64,000 nt of DNA. It comes from Flavobacteriales bacterium (GTDB lineage: Bacteria; Bacteroidota; Bacteroidia; Flavobacteriales_E; Vicingaceae). The notes beneath the pieces are model-generated. The model did no database searches and was not told where the DNA came from. It worked only from the letters and a program-made list of their open reading frames with translations. Location: assembly GCA_905339165.1 (NCBI GenBank), contig CAJPFH010000003.1, positions 62,001 through 126,000 on the forward strand, written 5' to 3'. The position numbers and the translations under genes are program-made. This document shows, in pieces, positions 36,636 to 44,894 of the stretch (positions are counted from its first letter, which is position 1; the number at the start of each line of letters is the position of its first letter).

Positions 36636-36742
36636 CCACTCATTTCAATCGTAAAAATTCACTCGAATGGACAAATTTTTTACATATGCACAACGGGAAA
36701 TAAAAAAAATCTTTATCTTTAGCCGTACCAAACCCTAAAAAT

Positions 36743-37897
36743 ATGATGCAAGTACAAAAAACAGCAAGGGTAAATTTACCCCCCCCCCAATTATCTAAAA
36801 ATTAGTTTATTATGCTTGCTTATGAGCATATTCTCCTTTTCGGCCATTAGCCAAAACCTACCCAATACCCTGCTCGATACAGGTTTTGTAGGTGTAGGCC
36901 CAACAATCCTAGTTGCAATTTTCAAGTAATAGGCCAAAGCCAAATAAGCGGAAACCTTACCGTAGATAGCAGCATTACTATTTCCGATTCGGCAAGAGTA
37001 GATAATAATTTGCGGGTAAACGGACATTTATTTGTGGGCAAAAACGCATACATTAGCGATACCACTTTTTCTAATGTGTTAAAAGCAAACCGCATTACCC
37101 CAAATGCAGACGATAGCTTACTTTATTTTGGCGACAGTTCCTTGGTAGTAAATACTGTTTCACATTTAATTTACCCCGAAGCCGATTTTGATATTCCGAA
37201 TCCTATTATCAAAGGTACGGGTATTGGCAGTCCGAATATAACACCCAAGGGCGATTATTCCGTAGCAGTAGGGCATAGAATAAAAATAGATATCGTAGCT
37301 AAAAACAGCCTTGCCATAGGCACAGGCGTTTTACCCAACGGACCTTACTTGCAGCAATACATTCCTAACACAATTATGATGGGAACTAATAGTAACTTAC
37401 CCACCCTTTTTATTTCACCAGCAGGCGGACCAAATACTATAGGAAAAGTGGGTATAGGAACACTTTCTCCGGCAGGCACATTACATGTTGCGAATGGCAA
37501 TGCCATATTTGAAGAAAAAGTGGGTATTGGTTCTTCAAATCCTGCCTATAAATTGGAAGTATGCGGAACCATTAAAGCAAAAGAAGTTATTATTGAAACC
37601 GGACCTTGGTGCGATTTTAAACTTAAACCGGAGTATATACGGATGACATGGCAGGAAAAACTTTCTTATATCAAATCTTTTGGACACCTACCTGAAATTG
37701 ACCCCGGTAGCGAAATAGAAAATAATGGATTAAAAACGACAAAAAATTTAAGAGGCATGATATGGAATATTGAGGATAATACCATGGATATTATCAGTTT
37801 GCAACAAGAAAATGCAGAAAAGAATAAAAAAATTGACATGCTGCAACAAGAAATTGAAGATTTAAAAAAAGCCATTATCCTGTTAAAGAAAAAATAA
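36743..37897 (+). pseudogene. Secreted fibre-like protein gene, out of frame at a C10 tract and again downstream
   Basis: The last 295 codons (37010-37897) read as an open C-terminal part: VGIGT/VGIGSSNPAYKLEV repeats, the segment KLEVCGTIKAKEVIIETG, and a final coiled coil. This is the architecture of Bacteroidota tail-fibre-like surface proteins. Upstream, the same protein continues in two other frames. From ATG 36743 the frame meets ten C bases and then a stop. With nine C it would enter a signal peptide (ISLLCLLMSIFSFSAISQ) and run to GVGP, where one base is missing near 36900. Beyond it the frame NPSCNFQVIGQSQISGN joins the open part. The two shifts compensate, so 36743-37897 is exactly 385 codons long. 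It is a phase-variable gene, a true pseudogene, or one damaged by homopolymer base-calling; an alternative start at ATG 36822 would avoid the C tract but not the second shift. Confidence 0.7.
36779..36788 (+). repeat. Homopolymer C10 tract near the 5' end of the fibre-like gene
   Basis: Ten consecutive C bases in a very AT-rich region, 36 bp after the presumed ATG. Nine or twelve would place the signal peptide in frame; ten gives an early stop. Confidence 0.85.
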
Positions 37898-37940
37898 GAA
37901 TTAACGGTTGCATAAAAAAATTTAGGTAAAAAAGTATTCT

Positions 37941-38198
37941 ATGAAAAATATAATTGTGTCCATTCTGCTATTATCTAGCTTAATATCCTTAACTGCATGC
38001 GGAAAATGTATGGTTTATTACGCCTGTTGCAACACAGGTCATGCTCCCTGGCAGGGAAGGGAAAATGTTTCATGCGGAGGAGACAGGGCAGAAACAAATA
38101 TTGACGCAGCAGAAATGCAGGCAAGTCAACATGATGATGCTGTGCATGGAGGAATAAGTACAGCGAAAGTGTGTAGTGTATATAAAAAACCGCAATAA
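37941..38198 (+). CDS. Small Cys-rich lipoprotein (copy 1 of a tandem pair)
   Basis: This 85-aa product has a type II signal peptide (SLISLTAC, lipidated Cys20). The short mature part holds a YYACC motif, a further Cys pair (SCGG and AKVCSV) and an acidic/His segment (ASQHDDAVHGG). No family is recognised. The following 250 bp hold a related copy with a frameshift. Cysteine and histidine content suggests metal binding or disulfides; this is only a suggestion. Confidence 0.75.
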   Translation: MKNIIVSILLLSSLISLTACGKCMVYYACCNTGHAPWQGRENVSCGGDRAETNIDAAEMQASQHDDAVHGGISTAKVCSVYKKPQ

Positions 38199-38205
38199 CA
38201 ATATT

Positions 38206-38456
38206 ATGAAAAAAACCGCTGTATTCTTGCTACTTTTATCTGTTGTGCTAGTTTTTTATCTGCTTGTCTTAAAAAAACAGTTTATTACGCATGTTGCACA
38301 ACCAGTCACTTGAAATGGGTTGGAAAAGAGTACAAAGTGCCTCGATTACATGGAGCAGATAGTTATTATCAGAACGCTAAAAATGAAGCTGAGCAACATG
38401 GCCGTGATTTGCATGGTGGTGTAAAAACAGCAAACATTTGCAGTGTAAATAAATAA
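38206..38456 (+). pseudogene. Frameshifted second copy of the small Cys-rich lipoprotein
   Basis: From ATG 38206 a signal peptide-like start (MKKTAVFLLLLSVVLVF) runs to a T6 stretch, after which the frame is wrong and stops early. In the next frame the sequence continues SACLKKTVYYACCTTSH and later HGGVKTANICSVNK, parallel to copy 1 (VYYACCNTGH, HGGISTAKVCSV). Adding one T (T7) would give FLSAC, a perfect lipobox, and an 83-aa protein. So it is one base short at a homopolymer: either a recent pseudogene or a sequencing error. Confidence 0.75.
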
Positions 38457-38476
38457 TCTTAAAAATAATTTATAAA

Positions 38477-39094
38477 ATGAGAAGATATATTTTATACATA
38501 GTGTTTTCATTATTTTTTCTATCTTCATTTGGGCAGTATTCTTTTAATAAGGAGAAGGATAAATATTGGATATACCGTGAACGTCTAAAAAATTTTATGG
38601 TGCGTTCCAACGGTACTAATTGCAAAGGGTGTGATATACTTGCCGAAAAAAGAGATAAAATAAATATAAATCCACCTAAACCGGAAACTGTCAGTTGGGC
38701 GGATTCTCCATGGATGATTGGCTATTGGATGGGTACGCTGGCAATGGAATATAAATTGTTAATACAATCCGGATTAAGCAGCAATAGCCCTGAAGTAATG
38801 CAAACAAAGCCCAATGCCTTGGTTTCGTTTTTAATTTTTGTCTATTGGATTGTGTTGGCTATTGTATTTCTAACCCCTTTAGGCTCTAAAGGCATTGGTA
38901 TTTTACTTCTCCTTTCGTTCTATCTGCTCATTATACCCTTTATGGTGTTAAGCATATTAGCACTTGTAAAATGGTTAAAATGTAAGGACTGTTATAAAAA
39001 TAATGGTCTTGCCATACCGGGGCTGTTATTTACGGGAGTAGTGCTATTCTCATTAATATATATGTTCGCAGAAATACTTATTGATTCTTTTTAA
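38477..39094 (+). CDS. Membrane protein of unknown function
   Basis: This 205-aa protein has a signal peptide (SLFFLSSFG, about residues 1-19) and a soluble segment with a CxxC motif (NCKGCDIL, residues ~50-57). Three to four hydrophobic helices follow (about 116-134, 139-163, 179-200). A second CKDC sits between the last two helices. No known family is recognised. It follows the Cys-rich lipoprotein pair by 20 bp, so the three may belong together. Confidence 0.7.
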   Translation: MRRYILYIVFSLFFLSSFGQYSFNKEKDKYWIYRERLKNFMVRSNGTNCKGCDILAEKRDKININPPKPETVSWADSPWMIGYWMGTLAMEYKLLIQSGLSSNSPEVMQTKPNALVSFLIFVYWIVLAIVFLTPLGSKGIGILLLLSFYLLIIPFMVLSILALVKWLKCKDCYKNNGLAIPGLLFTGVVLFSLIYMFAEILIDSF

Positions 39095-39146
39095 TTTCCT
39101 TATTTAAAAAAGGAAATAAATACATTTCTCTTCGTACTTTTCGACC

Positions 39147-40022
39147 ATGAAAAATATATGCATTGCATTGCTTTTATTAAGTAGAGTTTCTTTCTCACAA
39201 GAATTAATAGATTTTAATTATAAACGCGATTTCGATAAAATATTAAAGGAAAGCAAAAACAAAAAAAGTCCCGATTCATACCAAAAACTGCTGCCCCGCT
39301 TTTTAAAAGGCGATTCTACTCTTACCGAAAAACAGTTGTTAACCCTGCAAATTGGATTTACCGATAATAAAAAATACTGGCCCTATACCCACCTGAAAAA
39401 GGAACGAGAAATTTGGTTGCTGAATGATGAAGAAAAGTTTGAAGAAGCTATTGTTTTGTGCGATTCCATCTTAAATGAGAATCCTTTTAATTTACTTGCC
39501 AACAGAGAAAAGTCGTATGCTCTGCAAAAATTAAAACGCGATAGTTTCGAAATCTTTTTTAAGCGTTTTGAAATGCTTGTAAATACCAATCTTTCTACCG
39601 GTACCGGATTTAGTATAGATAGTTCCTGGTTTGTATTGGGCCCTGCCGATGGGCAACTGATGATTGTGGCTGTGTTTGCCGCAAAGGTATGTTACATGAA
39701 TTCACAAACCGACACAAATGGGTACATACACGATGTGCTGGGAATGAAATTAAACGATTTAGACTATTGTGCCAAACTGTACTTCAATGTTCATCATGCT
39801 GCCAACCGAATGTTTAGCGAGTCTGATAAAAAGAAAATGAAAACACTCATAAAAGAAGATGCTCGAGAAATAAAAAGAAGTAAGAAAAAAGAAAAGAAGA
39901 AAAATAAAAAGCAAACAGCTTTTTTTAAAAACAACGAGATAAAACTAACTCACGCAAGTTTTTTAATTAGTTCCTCAAAAAGTAAGCTCATAACGGGTTC
40001 TGCTTTTGCAGCAGCCTGCTGA
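39147..40022 (+). CDS. Exported DUF4919-like protein with read-through C-terminus
   Basis: This 291-aa protein has a signal peptide (residues 1-17). The sequence LLPRFLKGDSTLTEKQLL, then CDSILNENPFNLLANREK and GTGFSIDSSWFVLGPADG, resembles DUF4919, a Bacteroidota family of unknown role. The Lys-rich end should naturally stop near 39935: if the T7 run at about 39920-39926 were T8, a TAA would follow at once. As written, the frame continues to 40022, overlapping the end of the convergent pnp gene by 73 bp and adding a tail encoded by antisense pnp sequence. Confidence 0.65.
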   Translation: MKNICIALLLLSRVSFSQELIDFNYKRDFDKILKESKNKKSPDSYQKLLPRFLKGDSTLTEKQLLTLQIGFTDNKKYWPYTHLKKEREIWLLNDEEKFEEAIVLCDSILNENPFNLLANREKSYALQKLKRDSFEIFFKRFEMLVNTNLSTGTGFSIDSSWFVLGPADGQLMIVAVFAAKVCYMNSQTDTNGYIHDVLGMKLNDLDYCAKLYFNVHHAANRMFSESDKKKMKTLIKEDAREIKRSKKKEKKKNKKQTAFFKNNEIKLTHASFLISSSKSKLITGSAFAAAC

Positions 40023-40765
40023 ACTTCTTCATGCGAAACTTCTACTATTTTTCCTTTTATCCCTAAATCGGTAATGATGGAAATGCCAAAAACCGGTATA
40101 TTCATGTGCTTTGCTATAATTACCTCGGGCGTTGTACTCATGCCCACTGCATCGGCACCTATTGCGTTAACCATAACATATTCTGCAGGAGTTTCGTAGG
40201 TAGGGCCTTGCCATCCAAGGTAAATTCCTTTTTTTAAAACAATGTTATTTTTTAACGCAATTTTTTCTGCTTCCCCTATTAGTTTTTTGCAATAAGGTTC
40301 GCTCATATCCGGAAACCTGGGGCCAAGTTCATCAATGTTTTTTCCACGTAGTGGATTATCGGGAAACAGATGAATGTGGTCTTCAATAATCATTAAATCA
40401 CCAATATTAAAAGAGGAGTTAACACCTCCGCTTGCATTAGAAACAAAAAGTTTTTTAATGCCAAGTTTCCCCAGCACACGTATTGGAAAGGTAGTTTGAG
40501 CAAGAGAATACCCTTCGTAATAATGAAACCGACCTTGAAGGGCAAGCACACTTTCTCCATGAATACTTCCGAAAATTAAATTTCCAGAATGGCCCTCTAC
40601 CGTAGAAACAGGAAAGTAAGGTACTTCGGAAAAAGGAATTTTAATTTTAATTTCTATTTTTTCGGCAAATTTTCCAAGTCCGGAGCCAAGTATAATACCT
40701 GTTTCAGGATTTATGATGTTTAAATTTTTCAGAAAATTTTCGCACGTTTTTATTTGCGTTAACAT
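39950..40765 (-). CDS. Purine nucleoside phosphorylase (PNP class, trimeric type)
   Basis: This 271-aa protein is of the PNP/MTAP family, which phosphorolyses purine nucleosides to base and ribose-1-phosphate. The motifs are GIILGSGLG (phosphate loop), VEGHSGNL, GRFHYYEGY and FVSNASGGVN. The start codon at 40765 lies within the 3' end of lpxK, so the two genes overlap by 62 bp on the same strand. The overlap looks real because the N-terminal residues before the phosphate loop have normal family length. It converges on the DUF4919-like gene. Confidence 0.93.
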   Translation of the reverse strand: MLTQIKTCENFLKNLNIINPETGIILGSGLGKFAEKIEIKIKIPFSEVPYFPVSTVEGHSGNLIFGSIHGESVLALQGRFHYYEGYSLAQTTFPIRVLGKLGIKKLFVSNASGGVNSSFNIGDLMIIEDHIHLFPDNPLRGKNIDELGPRFPDMSEPYCKKLIGEAEKIALKNNIVLKKGIYLGWQGPTYETPAEYVMVNAIGADAVGMSTTPEVIIAKHMNIPVFGISIITDLGIKGKIVEVSHEEVQQAAAKAEPVMSLLFEELIKKLA

Positions 40766-41810
40766 ATTTTAAAATGTATTCATTAAACTCACTGCCGTCT
40801 TTGTCATGAAATTGAACAGAAATGGGTACATAAAAAATAGGAAGGTCTTGCAGGAGAGGAAAAATATCGGGCAGAAGTAAACGCATGGCGTCTTTTTCTG
40901 TAGTAATAATGACCTTGTTAGATGAAAACATATCGTTAAACTGTTTTCGAATCCGTTCAATATCGTATTTGCTAAAAACGTGATGGTCCGGATATTCCAC
41001 ATGGTTTATTTCTCGGTAAAACCTTCTTAGGTGAAAAATAAGTTGTTCGGGTTTGGCAATACCCGTAATAAGCAGGCAGCAGGAGCAAGCCTGCACATCA
41101 CTCGTAGAAAAATTTTTGGCAGATGCGGTAAATGGAACAGCCTCTCCGTACAAAATGTGCGAAAAAAATAAACGCTGATAAGTGGCCGGATGAATATCTA
41201 CTTTTATTCTTCTTCGGTCTATAGGCGAAAGAACCGTGGGTGTTTTGGTTACAATAATAATATCGGCACGTTTGCTCTCAAAAGCAAATTCTCTTAGGTT
41301 GCCCGAAGGAATAACAAAATCTTCTAAATACAATTTACTGTAGTCGGTAAGTAGAATATTTATTTCAGGTTTAACGGAACGGTGCTGGAATGCGTCATCT
41401 AACAACACAATACCTAAATCGGGATAGAGTTCTTTTAACTTATTGATGCCGCGTGGTCTTTTCTCGTCAACGGCTACTATTATTTCCGGAAATTTTCTTT
41501 TAAACTGCAGAGGTTCATCGCCTACTTGATACACTGTTGAATGATTCTCTACCAACATAAACCCGGAGGTAAACCGTTTATAGCCTCTGCTTAGAATGGC
41601 TATCTTATAGTTGTTTTTCAGAAGGTTTACCAAGTATTCGGTGTGTGGTGTTTTTCCGGTTCCTCCGGTGGTTAAATTTCCAACGGATATAACAGAAATA
41701 TCAAACTCGTGAATGGAAAGAATTCCCCAATCGTATAATTTGTTTCTTAACCAAACACCTACTCCGTAAAGTACAGAAAACGGATAAGCCAGAATTTGTA
41801 GCAGTTTCAT
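40704..41810 (-). CDS. lpxK: Tetraacyldisaccharide 4'-kinase
   Basis: LpxK phosphorylates the 4'-position of the lipid A disaccharide, following LpxB. The 368-aa protein has an N-terminal membrane-associated helix, the Walker A motif GNLTTGGTGKTPHTE (43-57), the LDDAFQHR catalytic motif and a ribose-binding TTEKDAMRL motif. Its C-terminal end overlaps the start of the PNP gene by 62 bp. The preceding terminator-like hairpin belongs to the gene on its other side. Confidence 0.95.
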   Translation of the reverse strand: MKLLQILAYPFSVLYGVGVWLRNKLYDWGILSIHEFDISVISVGNLTTGGTGKTPHTEYLVNLLKNNYKIAILSRGYKRFTSGFMLVENHSTVYQVGDEPLQFKRKFPEIIVAVDEKRPRGINKLKELYPDLGIVLLDDAFQHRSVKPEINILLTDYSKLYLEDFVIPSGNLREFAFESKRADIIIVTKTPTVLSPIDRRRIKVDIHPATYQRLFFSHILYGEAVPFTASAKNFSTSDVQACSCCLLITGIAKPEQLIFHLRRFYREINHVEYPDHHVFSKYDIERIRKQFNDMFSSNKVIITTEKDAMRLLLPDIFPLLQDLPIFYVPISVQFHDKDGSEFNEYILKYVNANKNVRKFSEKFKHHKS

Positions 41811-41876
41811 TAATCGGTTTCTTAGTCGGGTTAAATGTACATATTGTTAAGAAAGAAATCAAAAAAGGTTTTAAAA

Positions 41877-41905
41877 AAAAAGAGCCGACTTTGTCGGCTC
41901 TTTTT
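41877..41905 (-). terminator. Rho-independent terminator of the T9SS cargo gene
   Basis: Arms AAAAAGAGCCGAC and GTCGGCTCTTTTT enclose a 3-nt loop 19 bp after the stop of the minus-strand gene ending at 41924. A runs on the plus strand give the T tract. Confidence 0.9.
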
Positions 41906-41923
41906 ATAAGGTAGTAATAGAAA

Positions 41924-43366
41924 TTAGTTTTTGATAATGCGGAATTTATATTCTTCGGTATTGTACGAAACTTTTATAAGGTATATTCCTGAATGGTAAT
42001 TGGAAGTGTTTATAGTTTCAGTACTTGTATTGTGTATGATTTTATTTAGTACCATTTTTCCGTCAGCAGCAATAATTTGTAGAGAGGCACTTTCAAGTGT
42101 TTTGCCAAAATCTATATTTACTACTTCGCTCATCGGATTGGGGTAAACTTTAATATTTTCTAACAAAAATTCATTTATCCCTACACAATCATAAACATAA
42201 ATAGAGGCAGTTGCGGAGTTTACACAACCATTTGCATCGGTATAAGTATAAGTGATGTTGTGCATACCTAAGTCGGCTAAATTGGCTGCAAAATAATAAT
42301 TGTTTCCGCCTGTTAATGTACCATTTCCGGAATAAATGCCGCCATTAGGTGAAGCTCCGTTTAAAAGTAAGCTTGGTGCTTGCAAGCAAACAGTGTCGGG
42401 GTTTTGTGTGTAAGTAACATTTGGCAAAGGATTTACAACTACTACTACAGTGTCAAAATCGCTAACACAAGAGAAGCCACACAATTTCATAAAATCAATA
42501 ATGTTAGAACGTAAGTTGTTGGCATTAGGTTGTGGATTATGAAAGTTGGGAGTGGTCATTCCTCCGAACATTACAAGCCCACCGCCCCATGGTTTAGTAG
42601 CTAATACAACATAGTTGTTGTTGGTTCCTGTAATTAAGGTATCTAATCCGCTACCTGTAATATGCGAGTGAGAAAAACTGGAGCCGGTAAAATTAATCCC
42701 TGTAGTGTAAGGAGAATTAAAAATTGGGTGAGCAGGTTGATAACCCGTAACATTTCCTTGCCCGTTATTATAGTTTAATGTGGTACCGCCAAAACCAAAA
42801 TTGATATTACTGCACTGGTTGGGTGCCGAGTTTAAAATAAGTCTGCCTCCCGCATTTACCCAAGCTTCAAGTTGGGTTAAGTTATTAGTTAAGAAAGTTC
42901 CAAAGGCACATGCCCCATTATCGCTTCCGTCCATAAAAATAAGGCAGGTAGATGGGCTAAGAATATTGTTGAGGTTTACAGTTTCAAAAAAGTCCATATT
43001 CCAGTTGCCTGGTCCAAAGATGTCATTCATTGAATTTACATTTCCTTGCTGCCCCCATGGTTCACCAACCTGAGAACGTATGTAATATACATTGGGTCCA
43101 AAACCACCGGTATCTACATTTTGAACATAGAAAGTGTCTGTGCTTGTTCCATTGAAATGTAAAGTATCTCCGGTATAAATAATATTTCCACCAATTTGAT
43201 TATACCAGTTATAAACACCGGGTAAATTGGTTACAGGTAAAATAGTGGAATCGCCAAAACACAAGGTGTCGTTGTTTACAATGGGTTTGGGGGCACATTG
43301 CGAAAAAGCGATATTGTAAAGGCCAAGACCAACAACGGCCAAAAATAGTTTGTATAAATTTTTCAT
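41924..43366 (-). CDS. T9SS-secreted protein with Ig-like start and amidotransferase-like middle
   Basis: This 480-aa exported protein has a signal peptide (residues 1-22), then a short Ig-like adhesive repeat (NDTLCFGDSTILPVTN to YNWYNQIGG). A mid-region (LIFMDGSDNGACAFGTF to GGRLILNSAPNQC) resembles surface proteins with a ThuA/class I amidotransferase-like fold, tentatively. A Gly-rich Ig-like stretch follows, and the C-terminus is a type A T9SS sorting domain (VYPNPMSEVVNIDFG, GIYLIKVSYN). It is 20 bp downstream of a small secreted gene on the same strand and ends at a terminator. The function is unknown; adhesion or carbohydrate contact is plausible. Confidence 0.8.
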   Translation of the reverse strand: MKNLYKLFLAVVGLGLYNIAFSQCAPKPIVNNDTLCFGDSTILPVTNLPGVYNWYNQIGGNIIYTGDTLHFNGTSTDTFYVQNVDTGGFGPNVYYIRSQVGEPWGQQGNVNSMNDIFGPGNWNMDFFETVNLNNILSPSTCLIFMDGSDNGACAFGTFLTNNLTQLEAWVNAGGRLILNSAPNQCSNINFGFGGTTLNYNNGQGNVTGYQPAHPIFNSPYTTGINFTGSSFSHSHITGSGLDTLITGTNNNYVVLATKPWGGGLVMFGGMTTPNFHNPQPNANNLRSNIIDFMKLCGFSCVSDFDTVVVVVNPLPNVTYTQNPDTVCLQAPSLLLNGASPNGGIYSGNGTLTGGNNYYFAANLADLGMHNITYTYTDANGCVNSATASIYVYDCVGINEFLLENIKVYPNPMSEVVNIDFGKTLESASLQIIAADGKMVLNKIIHNTSTETINTSNYHSGIYLIKVSYNTEEYKFRIIKN

Positions 43367-43386
43367 AAGTAAAAAGTTTAAGAGGT

Positions 43387-43671
43387 TTAGTTTTGTTTAG
43401 TAATAAAATATCTCGTAGTGTTTGATTCGATATACTTTTTTACATCGTTGCTAAGAAGGATAAATTTGCTTTCATGAATTTCAAATCGCACGCTGGCAGG
43501 TAATCCATTTTCTAATTGTTGAAAATCGGCAATGGTTTTTTCAGAGAGCGATTTCGAAAGCTCCGTACTGATTTCTTCTTTTGAAGAAAGGATATTTTGT
43601 TCGTTAAAATTGCTTTGAGCCATTAAAGAGAGCGAACAAAACAAGGTAGCAGTGAATAAAATTTTTTTCAT
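43387..43671 (-). CDS. Small secreted hypothetical protein
   Basis: This 94-aa product has a clear signal peptide (MKKILFTATLFCSLSLMAQ) followed by about 75 residues rich in Ser, Glu and Lys. No domain is recognised. It precedes the T9SS cargo gene by 20 bp and is probably cotranscribed with it. An exact -7 match (TACATTTG, minus strand, 43701-43708) lies 29 bp upstream. Confidence 0.65.
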   Translation of the reverse strand: MKKILFTATLFCSLSLMAQSNFNEQNILSSKEEISTELSKSLSEKTIADFQQLENGLPASVRFEIHESKFILLSNDVKKYIESNTTRYFITKQN

Positions 43672-43700
43672 ACTTTTTTATTTAGGTTTTTGTTAAAGAG

Positions 43701-43708
43701 CAAATGTA
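43701..43708 (-). promoter_or_regulatory. Putative -7 element for the small secreted/T9SS pair
   Basis: TACATTTG on the minus strand matches TAnnTTTG exactly, 29 bp upstream of ATG 43671. No -33 TTG is seen at a suitable distance. Confidence 0.35.
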
Positions 43709-43768
43709 TGATGAATATCATATAATACATAATGCGATTACTAAAAAGTGAATAAAATTCAATATCCG

Positions 43769-43776
43769 TATCTTTG
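43769..43776 (+). promoter_or_regulatory. Putative -7 element for the Nif3-like gene
   Basis: TATCTTTG, an exact TAnnTTTG match, ends 20 bp before ATG 43797. Confidence 0.4.
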
Positions 43777-43796
43777 GAAGATTAAGTAAATATAAA

Positions 43797-44891
43797 ATGA
43801 AGATTAAAGAAATTATAGAAACCATAGAGGAATTTGCACCTATATCTCTGCAAGAAGGATACGATAATTGTGGTTTAATTATAGGAAACGCTGAAACTGA
43901 AGTGAGCGGAGTACTGCTTGCCTTAGATTGTACCGAAGAAGTGCTAGAAGAAGCAATACAAAAAAAAATTAATCTGGTTATAACACACCACCCCATTGTA
44001 TTTGTAGGACTTAAAAAAATAAACGGCAATAATTACGTGGAGCGGGTAGTTATAAAAGCTATAAAAAATAATATAGCCATCTATGCTGCTCACACTAATA
44101 CAGATAATGTGCTTAATGGAGTAAACGGATTAATTGCCCAAAAACTTGGGCTTAATATAGAAGGTGTATTGGAGCCCCAAAAAAGTGTTCTACGCAAACT
44201 AGTAACTTTTTGCCCCTTAGAACATGCCGAAAAAGTTAGAAACGCACTATTCAATGTAGGAGCAGGTACCATAGGAAACTATGATGAATGTAGTTTTAAT
44301 ACAGAAGGGATTGGAACCTTTAAAGGGAATGAATTTACAACGCCTTTTGTTGGTAAGCCACAAGAAAGACACCACGAACAGGAAACAAGAATAGAGACGG
44401 TTTTTCCCCATTTTTTACAGGAGAAAATAATTGCTGCACTTTTAAATTCACACCCCTACGAAGAGGTGGCTTACGATATTTTTAAGATGGAAGATACACA
44501 CCCTTTTATTGGGAGTGGTTTAATTGGTAAGCCAGAGAAGGAAGTACCCGAACGAGAATTTCTTGAAGCACTGAAACTAAAAATGAATGTAAAAGTGATA
44601 CGTTATACCTCCTTAAGAAATAAGCCTGTTAAAAGAGTGGCCATTTGTGGAGGCTCCGGCAGCTTTTTACTGACAAAGGCTATAAAAGCAAGAGCCGATG
44701 TGTTTATTTCGGCCGATTTTAAATACCATCAGTTTTTCGATGCCGAGGGAAAAATAGTGATAGCCGACATCGGACACTTTGAGAGTGAGCAATTTACCCC
44801 AGAAATCTTTTACAAGATTTTAATTGAAAAATTTCCTAAATTTGCCGTCCATTTATCAACAGTAAACACAAACCCAATAAATTACCTTTAA
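43797..44891 (+). CDS. Nif3-like dinuclear metal-centre protein
   Basis: This 364-aa protein of the Nif3/YbgI family forms a hexameric ring with a two-metal site; the true reaction is debated (GTP cyclohydrolase I-type or hydrolase roles have been proposed). Metal-ligand segments are THHPIVF and HTNTDN in the first half, and DIGHFESE near the end. The length fits the longer form with an inserted PII-like domain (about 125-235). It is only 3 bp upstream of the zinc-ribbon gene, a pairing common in Bacteroidota. Confidence 0.92.
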   Translation: MKIKEIIETIEEFAPISLQEGYDNCGLIIGNAETEVSGVLLALDCTEEVLEEAIQKKINLVITHHPIVFVGLKKINGNNYVERVVIKAIKNNIAIYAAHTNTDNVLNGVNGLIAQKLGLNIEGVLEPQKSVLRKLVTFCPLEHAEKVRNALFNVGAGTIGNYDECSFNTEGIGTFKGNEFTTPFVGKPQERHHEQETRIETVFPHFLQEKIIAALLNSHPYEEVAYDIFKMEDTHPFIGSGLIGKPEKEVPEREFLEALKLKMNVKVIRYTSLRNKPVKRVAICGGSGSFLLTKAIKARADVFISADFKYHQFFDAEGKIVIADIGHFESEQFTPEIFYKILIEKFPKFAVHLSTVNTNPINYL

Positions 44892-44894
44892 ATT

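Larger units (their letters stand above)
36483..36742. other. Structured intergenic region after the oxidase cluster
   Basis: This 260-bp, very AT-rich gap has no credible gene. It carries three pairable segments, listed separately: a large hairpin at 36543-36608, a smaller one at 36613-36635, and a competing 13-bp pairing between 36583-36595 and 36618-36630. The sequence TATCTTTA (36714-36721, 7/8 match to TAnnTTTG) may be the -7 element of the frameshifted gene that follows. Confidence 0.6.

Noticed and set aside
36528-36722. A 64-codon open frame in the region after the oxidase cluster
   Set aside because: It runs across the hairpin arms, has no family pattern and no start context. Simple AT-rich open frame.
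36743-37897. Prophage tail-fibre gene
   Set aside because: The C-terminal VGIGT repeats and coiled coil occur in many Bacteroidota surface proteins. A signal peptide is present in the restored frame and no phage genes lie nearby.
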